Below are positions 20,224 to 33,562 of a stretch of DNA of 64,000 bases, piece after piece. The position numbers and the translations under genes were made by a program. Position 1 is the stretch's first letter. Every line of letters starts with the position of its first letter. The stretch is from positions 82,110 through 146,109 of the forward strand of contig JAJFKX010000005.1 of the NCBI GenBank assembly GCA_021772985.1, in the 5' to 3' direction. The notes under the pieces were generated by a model. That model saw only the letters and a program-made list of their open reading frames with translations, made no database searches and was not told the origin of the DNA. The stretch comes from Gammaproteobacteria bacterium. GTDB lineage: Bacteria > Pseudomonadota > Gammaproteobacteria > Xanthomonadales > Wenzhouxiangellaceae.

Positions 20224-21087
20224 ATGAAGCACTTCGACCGACGCCATCTGATTATTCCAGCACATACTATCTTATTGATATTAATTGGTTTTTTGATAGC
20301 CCCATCCTATTTGCTGGCGCAGGATAAAAGCCCGGCGGATAATCCTGATAACCAGACACCCTATGAACTGGTACGCCTGGACTGGGAAGAGAAGATTCCC
20401 AGTGGATTCACTTTGGTATTGGACAACCGTTGGGGTGATATCCATTTACGGCAAACTGGTGCGGCTGCGGCCACTTTTCATGCAGTTATGCAGAAAATCG
20501 GCACACAGCCCAAAATCGGAGAATTGCTTGTTGAAAAGTCAGATCAGCGTATCACACTGCGGGTCAGCTACCCTGAGGATCAACAACCCGAAACTGTAAA
20601 GGAAGGCCGGGTTGATGTCGCTCTGCTGGTTCCCTATGGTATCAATATCGAAATACTTGCAGACTTTGGCAAAGTCTCCAGTAAAACACTGGAAAGCCCG
20701 GTTAAAATCACCGCCACTAACCAGCCGGTATCGCTTAAATCTGCATCATCAGTAAATATCGAAAGTCATGCAGGCGCGGTTGATATTCAGTTCGTGCCAA
20801 GAACAGAAGCGGATACGGATACCGATAATGACCGTGGCCGTGTCAAAACCATTCTCGGCGATATCAATATTCGCTATTATCCGGGAATGCAGATGGGCTT
20901 TGAAATGCTCTCAGGTCGCCCTAAAACCACCAATGACCTGGAGCTACTACGCAACCGCGAGCTCACCGGGCGTCAGGTCAATATGCATACCGGCGAAAAC
21001 CCGGATAAGTTATACCTGCAAAGTGATACTGGGTATATTCGATTGATCAACACCGGCAGCGAAATTCTATTGAGTTCACCAGACTGA
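20224..21087 (+). CDS. Exported protein, possible DUF4097-like beta-helix
   Basis: The 287-residue protein has a signal peptide (hydrophobic TILLILIGFLIAPSYLLAQ) and a mature part rich in short beta-strand periodic segments: LDNRWGDIHLRQTG, VDVALLVPYGINIEIL, FGKVSSKTLESPVKI, SHAGAVDIQF and GDINIRYYPG. This recalls the DUF4097/putative-adhesin fold, but I am not certain of the family. It lies 19 bases upstream of the 994-residue secreted protein and is probably in the same operon. Its function is unknown. Confidence 0.6.
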   Translation: MKHFDRRHLIIPAHTILLILIGFLIAPSYLLAQDKSPADNPDNQTPYELVRLDWEEKIPSGFTLVLDNRWGDIHLRQTGAAAATFHAVMQKIGTQPKIGELLVEKSDQRITLRVSYPEDQQPETVKEGRVDVALLVPYGINIEILADFGKVSSKTLESPVKITATNQPVSLKSASSVNIESHAGAVDIQFVPRTEADTDTDNDRGRVKTILGDINIRYYPGMQMGFEMLSGRPKTTNDLELLRNRELTGRQVNMHTGENPDKLYLQSDTGYIRLINTGSEILLSSPD

Positions 21088-21106
21088 ACATTTCAGGAGA
21101 GAAACA

Positions 21107-24091
21107 ATGTTGAAATCACCTACAAGGATGTGGCTGTATGCTGTTTTAACTGTTGCCTGTGCAACGCTGCAAGCCCAACAAACCACTACCATTCAGGGTG
21201 CTGAAACAATCGGCGGTGCAGTCAGCCCTGTCATTATCAATATTGACCCGGCAACCTTAACCGCACCTCGGCCATGGCAACCCGGCGATCCTATCAAGGA
21301 CGTGCCGATGCAATTTGACAAAAACTTTGACCCCCCGCCCAGAGAGCCGCGGCCTGTTGAGCTGGATCCTTTGATAGAACGGCAGTTCCAGGCCAGTAGC
21401 CAACGTGGTGGTGGTGATCCTGATTTTGATAATATCCTGATCAATGTTCCAGGGTCTGGTTTCACTGGTTCAAACCCTTCTGACACGGTCGGTGATATCG
21501 GCAATAACTTTTATATTCAAGCTGTCAACGGTGGCGGTGCAGCAGGTACCAATATTCTGGTTCTGGACAAAACCGATGGTTCTGTTGCAGCAACATTTTC
21601 TCTGGAGTCACTTGCCGCCGGCTCCGGTACCAATTGTACCAATGGCGCCGGTGACCCAATCGTCAACTTTGATGAAACAGCAGATAATGGTCCTGGCGAG
21701 CTCCCAGGGAAATGGGTATTAACGGAATTTACACCGATGGGTGTCAACTCCCTTTGCGTGTTCATTTCACAAACCAGCGATCCAACTACTGGCAATTGGT
21801 TTTTATATGAGTTCGGTTCCACCACAGGCGGGTTTCCTGATTATCCCAAATATGGTGTCTGGCCGGACGCCTATTATCTGGGTGTTAATGAAGGGCCTCA
21901 ACAATACGCGCTGGATCGCGAAAACATGATCCAGGGTTTAACCGCCAGGCCGCTACAGGCATTCGGTGGCCCAGGCCTGCCAGGTTTTGGATTCCAGCAC
22001 ATCATGCCGGTTGATTGGGACGGTGATACTGAACCACCGCCAGGCTCTCCTGGTTTATTCATGCGCCATCGTGACACAGAAATCCACGGTCCAGCCGGCA
22101 TGCCGGATGTGGATATCATCGAATTGTGGGAGTTTGTGATCGATTTTGATAATGCCGCCAACAGCAGCTTTACCGGTCCAATTAATATTTCAGTCAGTGA
22201 ATTCGACTCGGAGTTTTGCAATCTGATATTCAGTGGCTGTTTGCAACAACCTGGTTCCGGAACCACTTTGTTTGCCTTGTTGCAACCTATTATGTGGCGT
22301 GCACAATACCGTAATTTCGGTAGCCATCAATCCCTGGTAGCCAATATGGTGACTGATGTAACCGGCACCGACATAGGTGGCGTTCGCTGGTTTGAGTTAC
22401 GCAACAACGGCGGCGGATACAGCACTTTCCAGGAAGGTACCATTACCGAGCCAGGCCCGATCAACAGCACCGATGGGATCAGCCGCTGGATGGCCAGTGC
22501 AGCCCAGGATGAAGCGGGCAATATTGCTGTCGGTTATAACGTGGTGGGTCTTGGTGATGCTGGTGCCGGTGATGATGTATTCCCTGGTATGCGTTACAAC
22601 GGCCGCCTCGCGAGTGACGCCCTGGGCACTACGCCGCAAGGTGAAGTCAGTATTATCGAAGGCCTGTCCCCGAATAGCAGCATCCGCTACGGTGATTATT
22701 CCGCGCTCAATATTGACCCCATCGACGGTTGCACATTCTGGTATACGGCGCAGCATAATCCAGCCACCAATTATGCAACTCAAATTGCATCATTCAGGTT
22801 TAGTGCCTGCGGTGAACCAGGCTTTACACTCAGCGCTGACAACAGCGTACAGCAGGTCTGTGCACCTGATGATCTGGCTGATATCAACATTAATGTTGGT
22901 AGCGTATCGGACTTTGTTAATCCGGTAACACTCACCCTGGACTCACCTCCTGCAGGTTTCACCGGTAGTTTTACCGTCAACCCGGTTATCCCAGGCAACA
23001 GCACCGTTGCCCAACTCAGTGCCGGTGGCGGCGCTTTGGCCGGCGACAACCTGATTAATATTCTGGGTACAGCCTCCGGTGCCGATGACCGGACTGTGAC
23101 TATACTGGCAGAGGTTTTTACTGCCGTTCCAGGCGCACCCAGTTTGATGCTGCCTGCTGATGGTGCTATCGATGTTGAACTGGTGCCTGTGCTCGAGTGG
23201 ATAGCCGGCAGTCAAGCCGGTGAATATCTGATTGAAATTGCTACCGACAGTAACTTCAACAACATTGTTTACAGTGCCATGGAAACTGGCACCGTACATC
23301 AACTGGGTACTGCCCTGGATTCTTTGACCGGTTATTTCTGGCGAGTGTCGCCCAATAATCTCTGCGGTGCAGGCGCCAGCTCAGCAACTTTTAGTTTCAC
23401 CACCCGAATGTTACCCCCGATACTGTTGGTCGATGACGATGACAACACCCCGGATGTGCGTAGTTTATACACAGATGCACTTGATAACCGTGGTATCAAC
23501 TATGATGTATTTGACACCAACAATACCGACAATGAGCCGGGCCCTGAAATACTCGGCTATGATGCAGTGATTTGGTTCAGTGGTGATGAGTTTGGTGGTG
23601 TCGCCGGCCCCGGTGCCAATGCTGAAGGTATGCTCGGTACGTTCCTGGAAAGCACCGGTAAATGCTTATTGCTGAGTAGTCAGGATTACTTCTTTGACCG
23701 CGGTTTAACCAGCTTCATGACCACCTACCTGGGCATCAGCGCAGCAACCAGTGATACCGGTGATTACACCAGCGTCAGTGGAGCAGGTTCCAGTTTTGCC
23801 GGGTTAGGTCCATATGCACTTGATTACGGAACACCGGGGCTGCAGGATTTCAGCGACATCCTAACCATTGGCGGTTCTGGAGAACTCTCGTTTGATGGTG
23901 CTAACAGCAATGACGCAGGTTCCGCTGATACCGGCTTTAACTCTGTATTTCTGGGTTTCCCCATGAGCGCCGTGGGTAGCACAGCCGATCGTGAAGAAAT
24001 ATTACAAGCGTTCTTTGATAACAACTGCTCGTTCAGTCTGGAGGAGGAATTCTTCCTGAATGGTTTCGAAGACCCGGCACCGGTACCTTAG
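21107..24091 (+). CDS. Large secreted protein with C-terminal GATase-like module and NGFE tail
   Basis: The 994-residue protein begins with a signal peptide (RMWLYAVLTVACATLQAQ) and AGGAG seven bases before the ATG. Residues about 100-560 form a beta-propeller-like region with DTVGDIGNNFYIQAVNGGG, DYPKYGVWPDAYYLGVNEG, FMRHRDTEIHGP and SIRYGDYSALNIDP. Then come an Ig-like segment (about 580-690), a fibronectin-III-like segment (about 690-770) and a module ILLVDDDDNTPDVRSLYTDA (about 775-970) that resembles glutamine-amidotransferase-like (ThuA-type) domains. The tail reads FFLNGFEDPAPVP. It is a close paralogue of the next gene over the first 770 residues or so. Function unknown; probably surface or extracellular. 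Confidence 0.75.
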   Translation: MLKSPTRMWLYAVLTVACATLQAQQTTTIQGAETIGGAVSPVIINIDPATLTAPRPWQPGDPIKDVPMQFDKNFDPPPREPRPVELDPLIERQFQASSQRGGGDPDFDNILINVPGSGFTGSNPSDTVGDIGNNFYIQAVNGGGAAGTNILVLDKTDGSVAATFSLESLAAGSGTNCTNGAGDPIVNFDETADNGPGELPGKWVLTEFTPMGVNSLCVFISQTSDPTTGNWFLYEFGSTTGGFPDYPKYGVWPDAYYLGVNEGPQQYALDRENMIQGLTARPLQAFGGPGLPGFGFQHIMPVDWDGDTEPPPGSPGLFMRHRDTEIHGPAGMPDVDIIELWEFVIDFDNAANSSFTGPINISVSEFDSEFCNLIFSGCLQQPGSGTTLFALLQPIMWRAQYRNFGSHQSLVANMVTDVTGTDIGGVRWFELRNNGGGYSTFQEGTITEPGPINSTDGISRWMASAAQDEAGNIAVGYNVVGLGDAGAGDDVFPGMRYNGRLASDALGTTPQGEVSIIEGLSPNSSIRYGDYSALNIDPIDGCTFWYTAQHNPATNYATQIASFRFSACGEPGFTLSADNSVQQVCAPDDLADININVGSVSDFVNPVTLTLDSPPAGFTGSFTVNPVIPGNSTVAQLSAGGGALAGDNLINILGTASGADDRTVTILAEVFTAVPGAPSLMLPADGAIDVELVPVLEWIAGSQAGEYLIEIATDSNFNNIVYSAMETGTVHQLGTALDSLTGYFWRVSPNNLCGAGASSATFSFTTRMLPPILLVDDDDNTPDVRSLYTDALDNRGINYDVFDTNNTDNEPGPEILGYDAVIWFSGDEFGGVAGPGANAEGMLGTFLESTGKCLLLSSQDYFFDRGLTSFMTTYLGISAATSDTGDYTSVSGAGSSFAGLGPYALDYGTPGLQDFSDILTIGGSGELSFDGANSNDAGSADTGFNSVFLGFPMSAVGSTADREEILQAFFDNNCSFSLEEEFFLNGFEDPAPVP

Positions 24092-24110
24092 AACATATCA
24101 CTGATAGTTT

Positions 24111-24139
24111 AAAAAGGCCGCCTATCGCGGCCTTTTTAT
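24111..24139 (+). terminator. Intrinsic terminator after the 994-residue protein gene
   Basis: AAAAAGGCCG, a seven-base loop region and CGGCCTTTTT form a strong GC stem flanked by A and T runs. It stands 20 bases after the stop codon. Confidence 0.85.
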
Positions 24140-24383
24140 TGCTCAGCAACTTTTGGTCCCATCAGAGCAAACCCGGCAGTATTTCGCCACGCAAATGCAT
24201 TTATGAGCTACTTCAGCCAATCCATCAAAATTGCTGTTGAAAACCTGCCCATGATTCTTAATCGACATTCAGAAAACTATATATATATAGCGATACAGGT
24301 TATATTTGTTCAGGGAATTTCACATACGAAATACTAAAATCACCACTGAACAAATCACCAAAAAGTTCTATTGGAGGGAGCAC
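24140..24383. other. Intergenic region before the second secreted paralogue
   Basis: About 245 bases with no coding signal. It contains a perfect CTATATATATATAG palindrome at 24277-24290, likely part of the AT-rich promoter area of the downstream gene. An upstream in-frame extension of the next gene exists from 24306 but is not used (see that gene). Confidence 0.5.
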
Positions 24384-27326
24384 ATGCGGGTTCTGTTCGC
24401 ATGTTTTATATATAGCATTGGGTTATTAGCTATCGCTGATCAGCCCACGGTTAGATATGGCGCTGAAATAGTCGGACGACCCATCATCCCTGTGATTATC
24501 AACATCAACCCGGATGACATACCGCCGCCGGTACTGTGGCGGCCTGGTGACCCGGTTCGCGAAATCCCAATGCAAATAAGTAAAGGTTTTATTCCACCTG
24601 CACGTGAGCCACGGCCAGTGGATTTAGACCCTCTGATAAACATAAATGCAGAGCCCACTCGAGGCGATTCAGGCATCGGCACTTTGTTGATTGACATATC
24701 CGGTGCCGGCTTCAGTGGTATTTCTCCTGCTGATACCAGCGGTGATGTTGGACACAACCACTTCATCCAGATGATCAACAACAGCCAAGGCTCACTGGTT
24801 AGAGTTTATGATAAAAACACCGGCTCGGTAGTGCAGTTTTTCAGCCTGGAGACGCTAGCCAGTGGCAGTGGCACCACCTGCGTAAATGGGCGTGGTGACC
24901 CGATTGTTATCTTTGATGAAACTGTCGATAACGGCCCAGGGGAACCGACCGGGCGCTGGCTGCTGACCGAATTTACCCCGCAGGGTGTCAATACCCTTTG
25001 CATTTATGTGTCACAGACCAGCGATCCGACAGAAGGCAGCTGGTTTTTATATGAAATTGACTCTATTACCGGCGAGTATCCGGACTACCCGAAATATGGC
25101 GTATGGCCGGATGCTTATTATCTTGGTGTGAATGAAAGACTCAATATTGAGTCCGGCCCTCACCAATACGCCCTGGACAGAGAAAATATGCTTTTAGGGC
25201 TGACCGCCAGAGCACCGCAAGCCTTCAGTGCTCCGATTTTGCCGGGTTTCATTTTTCAGCACATTCTGCCTGTTGACTGGGATGGCGGAACCCCTCCGCC
25301 AGAAGGATCGGCAGGTTTATTCATGCGCCACCGTGACACCGAAATTCATGGCCCGCCCAATATGCCTGCAAGCGATATTCTTGAACTGTTTGAGTTTAGT
25401 GTCGATTTTGACACCCCAGCCAACAGTACCTTTAGCGGACCATTTGATATCCACATCAATGAATTCGACTCAGAATTTTGCAACCTGATATTTTCAGGGT
25501 GTCTGCAACAACCCGGTAGCAGCACTCGATTGTTTGCTTTACTGCAGCCGATTATGTGGCGAGCCCAGTACCGTAATTTTGGCAGTCATCAATCAATTGT
25601 GGGTAATCTGGTTACTGATATAACCGGCGATGATCTGGCCGGCATCAGGTGGTTCGAACTACGTGACTTGGGGACAGGCTTCAGCCCATTCCAGGAAGGC
25701 ACAATCAGCAGAGCTGGCCCGGTTAACACCACCGATGGTATTAATCGCTGGATGGCCAGTATTGCCCAGGATCAATCAGCCAATATCGTCACCGGATACA
25801 ATGCAGCGGGGCTTGGTTCAGCGAGCCCATTTGATGATGTATTTCCGGGCATCCGTTACAGTGCCAGGGCGCTTACCGACCCTCTAGGAACCATGGCGCA
25901 AGGCGAATTCAGTATTATTGAAGGTGGCGCACCCAACAACAGCACCCGTTATGGTGATTATTCCTCATTGAGTGTTGATCCTGATGATGGCTGTACCTTC
26001 TGGTATACCGCACAACATAATCCCGTAGGTAATGATCATTGGGACACCCATATAGCTTCTTTTCGTTTTGATGATTGCGGTGACCCAGGATTTGTATTTG
26101 CCGCCGATAACCTGAATCAGCAGGTATGCGCGCCGGGTAATGCACAGCCCATTAATATCAATGTCGGCAGCATCTTTGATTTCAGCAACCCGGTGACACT
26201 CAGCCTGGACACTGCTCCGGCTGGTATCAACGCCAATTTTACACCCAATCCTGTTATGCCACCGGATTCCACCGTAGCCAATATCAGTGTCAGTTCTAGT
26301 GCCAATTTGGGCACCAACCTGTTGACCATATCCGGTACAGCGATTGCTGCTGACGACCGGACTCTGACAGCAACAATCGATGTGTTCGACCAGGCGCCGG
26401 GAGCAGCGAACTTATTAACACCAGGCAATGGACAATCACTGGTTTCCGTACAACCGTTATTGACCTGGAACAACGGCAGCCAGACCGCTGAATTAATGAT
26501 TGAGATTGACAATAATGCTGATTTCAGCAGTATTGAGTATGCGGCCAGCGTGACTGCTTTAGAACATACCGTCATGACCCCTTTAGCCCATAACCAGCTG
26601 TATTTCTGGCGCATTATCTCGACCAACGCCTGCGACTCAGTTGTCAGCCAAACCAACAGCTTTACCACTGACCCACAACCCGGCCAGTGTCAACTGATTG
26701 CTGACACCAACAGCATCTTCAGCGATGATATTGAAACTGGAGATAATGGCTGGACACACAACGGCACTGAAGACACCTGGCAGCGATCCGGGCTTGAAGT
26801 GAGCAGTGGTGATTTTGCCTGGTATGCGGAAGATTTGGCGATCGTCTCCGACCAGCAGTTGATTTCTCCCGCAATAACCCTGCCCACAGGTGAATTGCCG
26901 ATGGTACTGAAGTATCAAAACAGCCAGACCATCGAAAGCGATCCAGTCAATAGCGCCTGTTGGGATGCAGGGATACTGGAGATCAGCACTGACGATGGCG
27001 ATAGCTGGGTACAAATTTCACCGGCGCAATTGGTCACCGATCAGTATGACGGCAACATTAACCAGACGCTCACTGATCCTAACCCATTAAGCGGCCTGCA
27101 GGGTTGGTGCGGCGACCCTGAAGATTTCAGCCTGACTATTGTTGATTTGGCTGACTATCAGGGAGAAACTGTTCGGTTCCGATTCAGATTGGCTACCGAT
27201 GGAACAATCGGCCGTGTTGACGACGGCTGGTTTATTGATGATGTCGAAGTACAGTCATGCAGCGTGATTCAGGATATTTACTTTAATGGATTTGAAAGCG
27301 TCCCTGCTTTACCCGTTATTGAATAA
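24384..27326 (+). CDS. Large secreted protein, paralogue of the preceding gene, with a different C-terminal module and NGFE tail
   Basis: The 980-residue protein starts MRVLFACFIYSIGLLAIA, a signal peptide; GGAGGGAG precedes this ATG by four bases, so the in-frame extension of 26 codons is rejected. The region to about residue 750 repeats the propeller-like and Ig-like parts of the 21107 gene with the same landmarks (DYPKYGVWPDAYYLGVNE, FMRHRDTEIHGP, STRYGDYSSLSVDP). Instead of the GATase-like module it ends in a jelly-roll segment of the MAM/immune-inhibitor-A type: DDIETGDNGWTHNGTEDTW, LEISTDDGDSWVQIS and VDDGWFIDDVEVQSC. The tail is IYFNGFESVPALPVIE. Function unknown. Confidence 0.75.
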   Translation: MRVLFACFIYSIGLLAIADQPTVRYGAEIVGRPIIPVIININPDDIPPPVLWRPGDPVREIPMQISKGFIPPAREPRPVDLDPLININAEPTRGDSGIGTLLIDISGAGFSGISPADTSGDVGHNHFIQMINNSQGSLVRVYDKNTGSVVQFFSLETLASGSGTTCVNGRGDPIVIFDETVDNGPGEPTGRWLLTEFTPQGVNTLCIYVSQTSDPTEGSWFLYEIDSITGEYPDYPKYGVWPDAYYLGVNERLNIESGPHQYALDRENMLLGLTARAPQAFSAPILPGFIFQHILPVDWDGGTPPPEGSAGLFMRHRDTEIHGPPNMPASDILELFEFSVDFDTPANSTFSGPFDIHINEFDSEFCNLIFSGCLQQPGSSTRLFALLQPIMWRAQYRNFGSHQSIVGNLVTDITGDDLAGIRWFELRDLGTGFSPFQEGTISRAGPVNTTDGINRWMASIAQDQSANIVTGYNAAGLGSASPFDDVFPGIRYSARALTDPLGTMAQGEFSIIEGGAPNNSTRYGDYSSLSVDPDDGCTFWYTAQHNPVGNDHWDTHIASFRFDDCGDPGFVFAADNLNQQVCAPGNAQPININVGSIFDFSNPVTLSLDTAPAGINANFTPNPVMPPDSTVANISVSSSANLGTNLLTISGTAIAADDRTLTATIDVFDQAPGAANLLTPGNGQSLVSVQPLLTWNNGSQTAELMIEIDNNADFSSIEYAASVTALEHTVMTPLAHNQLYFWRIISTNACDSVVSQTNSFTTDPQPGQCQLIADTNSIFSDDIETGDNGWTHNGTEDTWQRSGLEVSSGDFAWYAEDLAIVSDQQLISPAITLPTGELPMVLKYQNSQTIESDPVNSACWDAGILEISTDDGDSWVQISPAQLVTDQYDGNINQTLTDPNPLSGLQGWCGDPEDFSLTIVDLADYQGETVRFRFRLATDGTIGRVDDGWFIDDVEVQSCSVIQDIYFNGFESVPALPVIE

Positions 27327-27336
27327 TGGTTCAAGC

Positions 27337-27366
27337 GGTTGCTTTCAAACTAAGCAACCTTTTATT
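27337..27366 (+). terminator. Intrinsic terminator after the 980-residue protein gene
   Basis: GGTTGCTT and AAGCAACC form an eight-base-pair stem with a seven-base loop, followed by TTTTATT. It lies 10 bases past the stop codon. Confidence 0.8.
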
Positions 27367-27380
27367 GAATCTGGTATTCA

Positions 27381-28514
27381 CTAATCAAGTGCCAGTAAAA
27401 ACCGCTCAATTACCGGGGCAATTTCAGGAATCCAGCGCAACACAATGACCAGATCATGTTGGTTGTCCACATACACATAATTCCCTCCAAAACCCGCTGC
27501 ATAGTAGGCAGACTCAGGCGCGGCAGGAAGCCGTTGTTTACCGATATTCAACCACCACATATAACCATAGTCCGGGCGAGACTCAGTGGGTTGAACAATT
27601 TGTTCAACCCACTCAGCCGGGAGTAATTGCTGACCCTGCCACAAGCCCTTGCGTAAAAACAATAAGCCAAACCGGGCATGATCTTCAGCACTGATAAACA
27701 TTCCACCGCCAAAATGCCCACCACCAGAAACCGATTGCATTTTTTGCCCATCCAGATCCACCCAGGAATTTTCATAACCATGCCAGCGCCATGTGCTGGA
27801 AGCACCAATCGGGTCCATAATCCGCCGTTTCAAAACCTGTGGTAAGGGTTCACGCCAAACCTGCAATAAAGAATACGCCAGCAAATTCACCCGCACGTCG
27901 TTGTATTTGAAATGACTGCCGGGCGGGTACAATTCACGGTTTTGCTGCTGCTCCAATGTTTCACCTACCGGTCGGTCGGCCCAATCCGGGGTATCCCACA
28001 AACTTCCCTGCCAATCGGAAGTCTGTTGCAGCAAGTGGTGCCAACTGATCAAACGGTTATGCTGATTGGCAAATTTTCCATCTGTAACGTAATCGCCTAC
28101 TGGGTCATCCACGGCTGCGATTAAGCCATCGGCCAATGCCAGGCCGGCCACTGTCGACAAATAACTTTTCACCGCACTGAAAGTCATATCCACACGCTGG
28201 GTATCCCCCCATTGAGCAACAATATAACCACCTTTAATCACCATGCCACTGTCGCTTTCCCTGGGTACGGTTGGCCCCAGCACACGGTAGTTCGGTTCCT
28301 TGCCGACATAGTTATCTACCAATATCTGATACAAATCACCAGGTTCAGTCACCGCCTGAGAACGCGCAAAATCCACCGCTGCTGAAAGTCTGGTGGCATC
28401 AAAACCGGCTGCTTCAGGTGTGCTGGTTTGCCAGTGATGACGCTCAGGATAATATTCAGCCAGCGTCAAGCCGGCATACAACAACAATACGATAGTGAAA
28501 AAATAACGTTGCAT
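27381..28514 (-). CDS. Periplasmic serine hydrolase of the beta-lactamase (class C-like) family
   Basis: The 377-residue protein has a signal peptide (FFTIVLLLYAGLTLAEYY). The catalytic serine-lysine motif is SAVK in MTFSAVKSYLSTVAGLAL, the tyrosine motif is KYNDVRVNLLAYSLL, and GGHFGGGMFIS and YGYMWWLN follow. The pattern is that of serine hydrolases of the class C/DD-peptidase superfamily. A true beta-lactamase role is not implied; most such proteins are esterases or peptidases. It converges with the secreted paralogue gene to its left. Confidence 0.88.
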   Translation of the reverse strand: MQRYFFTIVLLLYAGLTLAEYYPERHHWQTSTPEAAGFDATRLSAAVDFARSQAVTEPGDLYQILVDNYVGKEPNYRVLGPTVPRESDSGMVIKGGYIVAQWGDTQRVDMTFSAVKSYLSTVAGLALADGLIAAVDDPVGDYVTDGKFANQHNRLISWHHLLQQTSDWQGSLWDTPDWADRPVGETLEQQQNRELYPPGSHFKYNDVRVNLLAYSLLQVWREPLPQVLKRRIMDPIGASSTWRWHGYENSWVDLDGQKMQSVSGGGHFGGGMFISAEDHARFGLLFLRKGLWQGQQLLPAEWVEQIVQPTESRPDYGYMWWLNIGKQRLPAAPESAYYAAGFGGNYVYVDNQHDLVIVLRWIPEIAPVIERFLLALD

Positions 28515-28697
28515 AAGAAACTCCTGTGCTTTCCGGCTACATTATTCCACGTCTAATCATTATCGGGTGATTTTCGATTTAATTTGGCATGGATCGCCGA
28601 CAAGTCGACTAAAATCACCAGTAAGCTTAGATAATGGTTGACCCAAACCCTGAGTATGGCTAGGCTTATCTCTTCATCCTGATAGAAGGATATAGTC

Positions 28698-29623
28698 ATC
28701 GACCTGTTACAAACATCCGGACTCTGTCGCCTGTTTGCGGACAATACCCGCATGCGTTTGCTGCACCTGCTGGAGCAGGAAGAATTGAGTGTTGCCGAAT
28801 TGGCCGCCATCACTCACCTGGCACAACCGCGGGTATCCACACACCTGGCTCGCCTGCGTGAAGCTGGCCTGGTCGCTGACCGCCGCGCCGGTGTCTCGGT
28901 TTATTACCGTGCTACAGAAGCGCGGGCTGATTCTGCTGCACATGCACTGTGGCAAACCCTGGCGAAGCAAGCTGATGATCCTTTATTGGCCCAGGACCTG
29001 GAACGAATAGCAACCGTATTGCAAACCCGTGCCACCACTCAAAACTGGGCAGATGCTGTCGCCGGCGATATGGAGCGTCATTATTCGCCCGGCCGCACCT
29101 GGGAAGCCACCGCCCGCGCCCTGGTCAGGTTGCTGGATTTAGGTGATGTGCTGGACATTGCTTCCGGTGACGGCGTGACTGCTGAACTGCTGGCGCCTCA
29201 GGCCAACAGAATGGTATGTGTGGACATTAGCGATAAGGTGGTACAAGCCGGGAACCGGCGCACAGAAAACCTCAGTAATATCGAATTCCAGCAGGCAGAT
29301 ATGCATCAGTTGCCATTACCGGACCTACAGTTTGATACGGTTTTAATGTTGCATGCTCTAACTTATTCCGAACACCCCGGCCAAGCGCTCAAAGAAGCAG
29401 CTCGGGTATTGCGCCCTGGCGGCAGACTACTCGCGGCAACTTTGAAAAAGCATTCACATGCCAATATGGTTACACCATTTAGCCACGCCAACCTTGGTTT
29501 CTCAGTGACTGAATTACAGCAATATGCCGATCTGGCCGGATTCGCCAAAACAGAAATTCTGGAAGCGGCCAGTGAACGGCGGCCTCCACATTTCACTGTG
29601 ATTACATTGCTTGCACAAAAACC

Positions 29624-29627
<4 letters not shown>
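28698..29627 (+). CDS. ArsR-type regulator fused to a SAM-dependent methyltransferase
   Basis: The protein has an ArsR winged helix (LRLLHLLE-like start, [30 protein letters not shown]) followed by a class I methyltransferase with [17 protein letters not shown] at about residue 155 and [15 protein letters not shown]. The stop codon overlaps the metH start (ATGA). The first ATG is at 28752, but the reading frame is open from 28686 and codes for [18 protein letters not shown] immediately upstream. This matches the first helix of ArsR proteins (usually F.ALADPTRLRILR). AGAAGGA at 28684-28690 stands seven bases before an ATC at 28698, so a non-ATG start is likely and is used here. Fusions of this type commonly accompany methionine-cycle genes; it probably controls metH. 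Confidence 0.8.
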
Positions 29628-33313
<3,686 letters not shown>

Positions 33314-33322
33314 TTGCTGCTA

Positions 33323-33406
33323 GGGGGATGGTGCAATGCGCTACGCTTCACACCCTACGCCACAATCCAAAGTAGGGTGTGAAGCGCAGCGCATTGCACC
33401 GCCCCC
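33323..33406. repeat. REP-like inverted repeat (GGTGCAATGCGC type)
   Basis: Two 35-base arms of near-perfect inverted complementarity, GGTGCAATGCGC-type and GTAGGGTGTGAAGCG-type, flank a short spacer. The left arm begins GGGGGATGGTGCAATG and the right ends GCATTGCACCGCCCCC. It begins ten bases past the metH stop and could fold into a long hairpin that also terminates transcription. It is a different family from the GTAGGAGCG repeats in the right half of the window. Confidence 0.85.
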
Positions 33407-33562
33407 AATTCAACCTCAAAAAAGGGAGCACAACAGCACAGCATTATCGGCTTTGACTATAGAGTGACTATCATCTCAATATCTAGCACACGAAACTGCT
33501 GGACTCAGTAGCACTGCTGTTTGATTTTGAGATAGCTTCTAAACAACCGTACCGAGTCAGCT

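Noticed and set aside
24306..24383. 26-residue N-terminal extension of the second large secreted protein
   Set aside because: It would bury the signal peptide, and a strong GGAGGGAG stands just before the downstream ATG at 24384.
28515..28690. SAM, SAH or cobalamin riboswitch before the ArsR-methyltransferase-metH operon
   Set aside because: I could not find the conserved core of any of these riboswitches.
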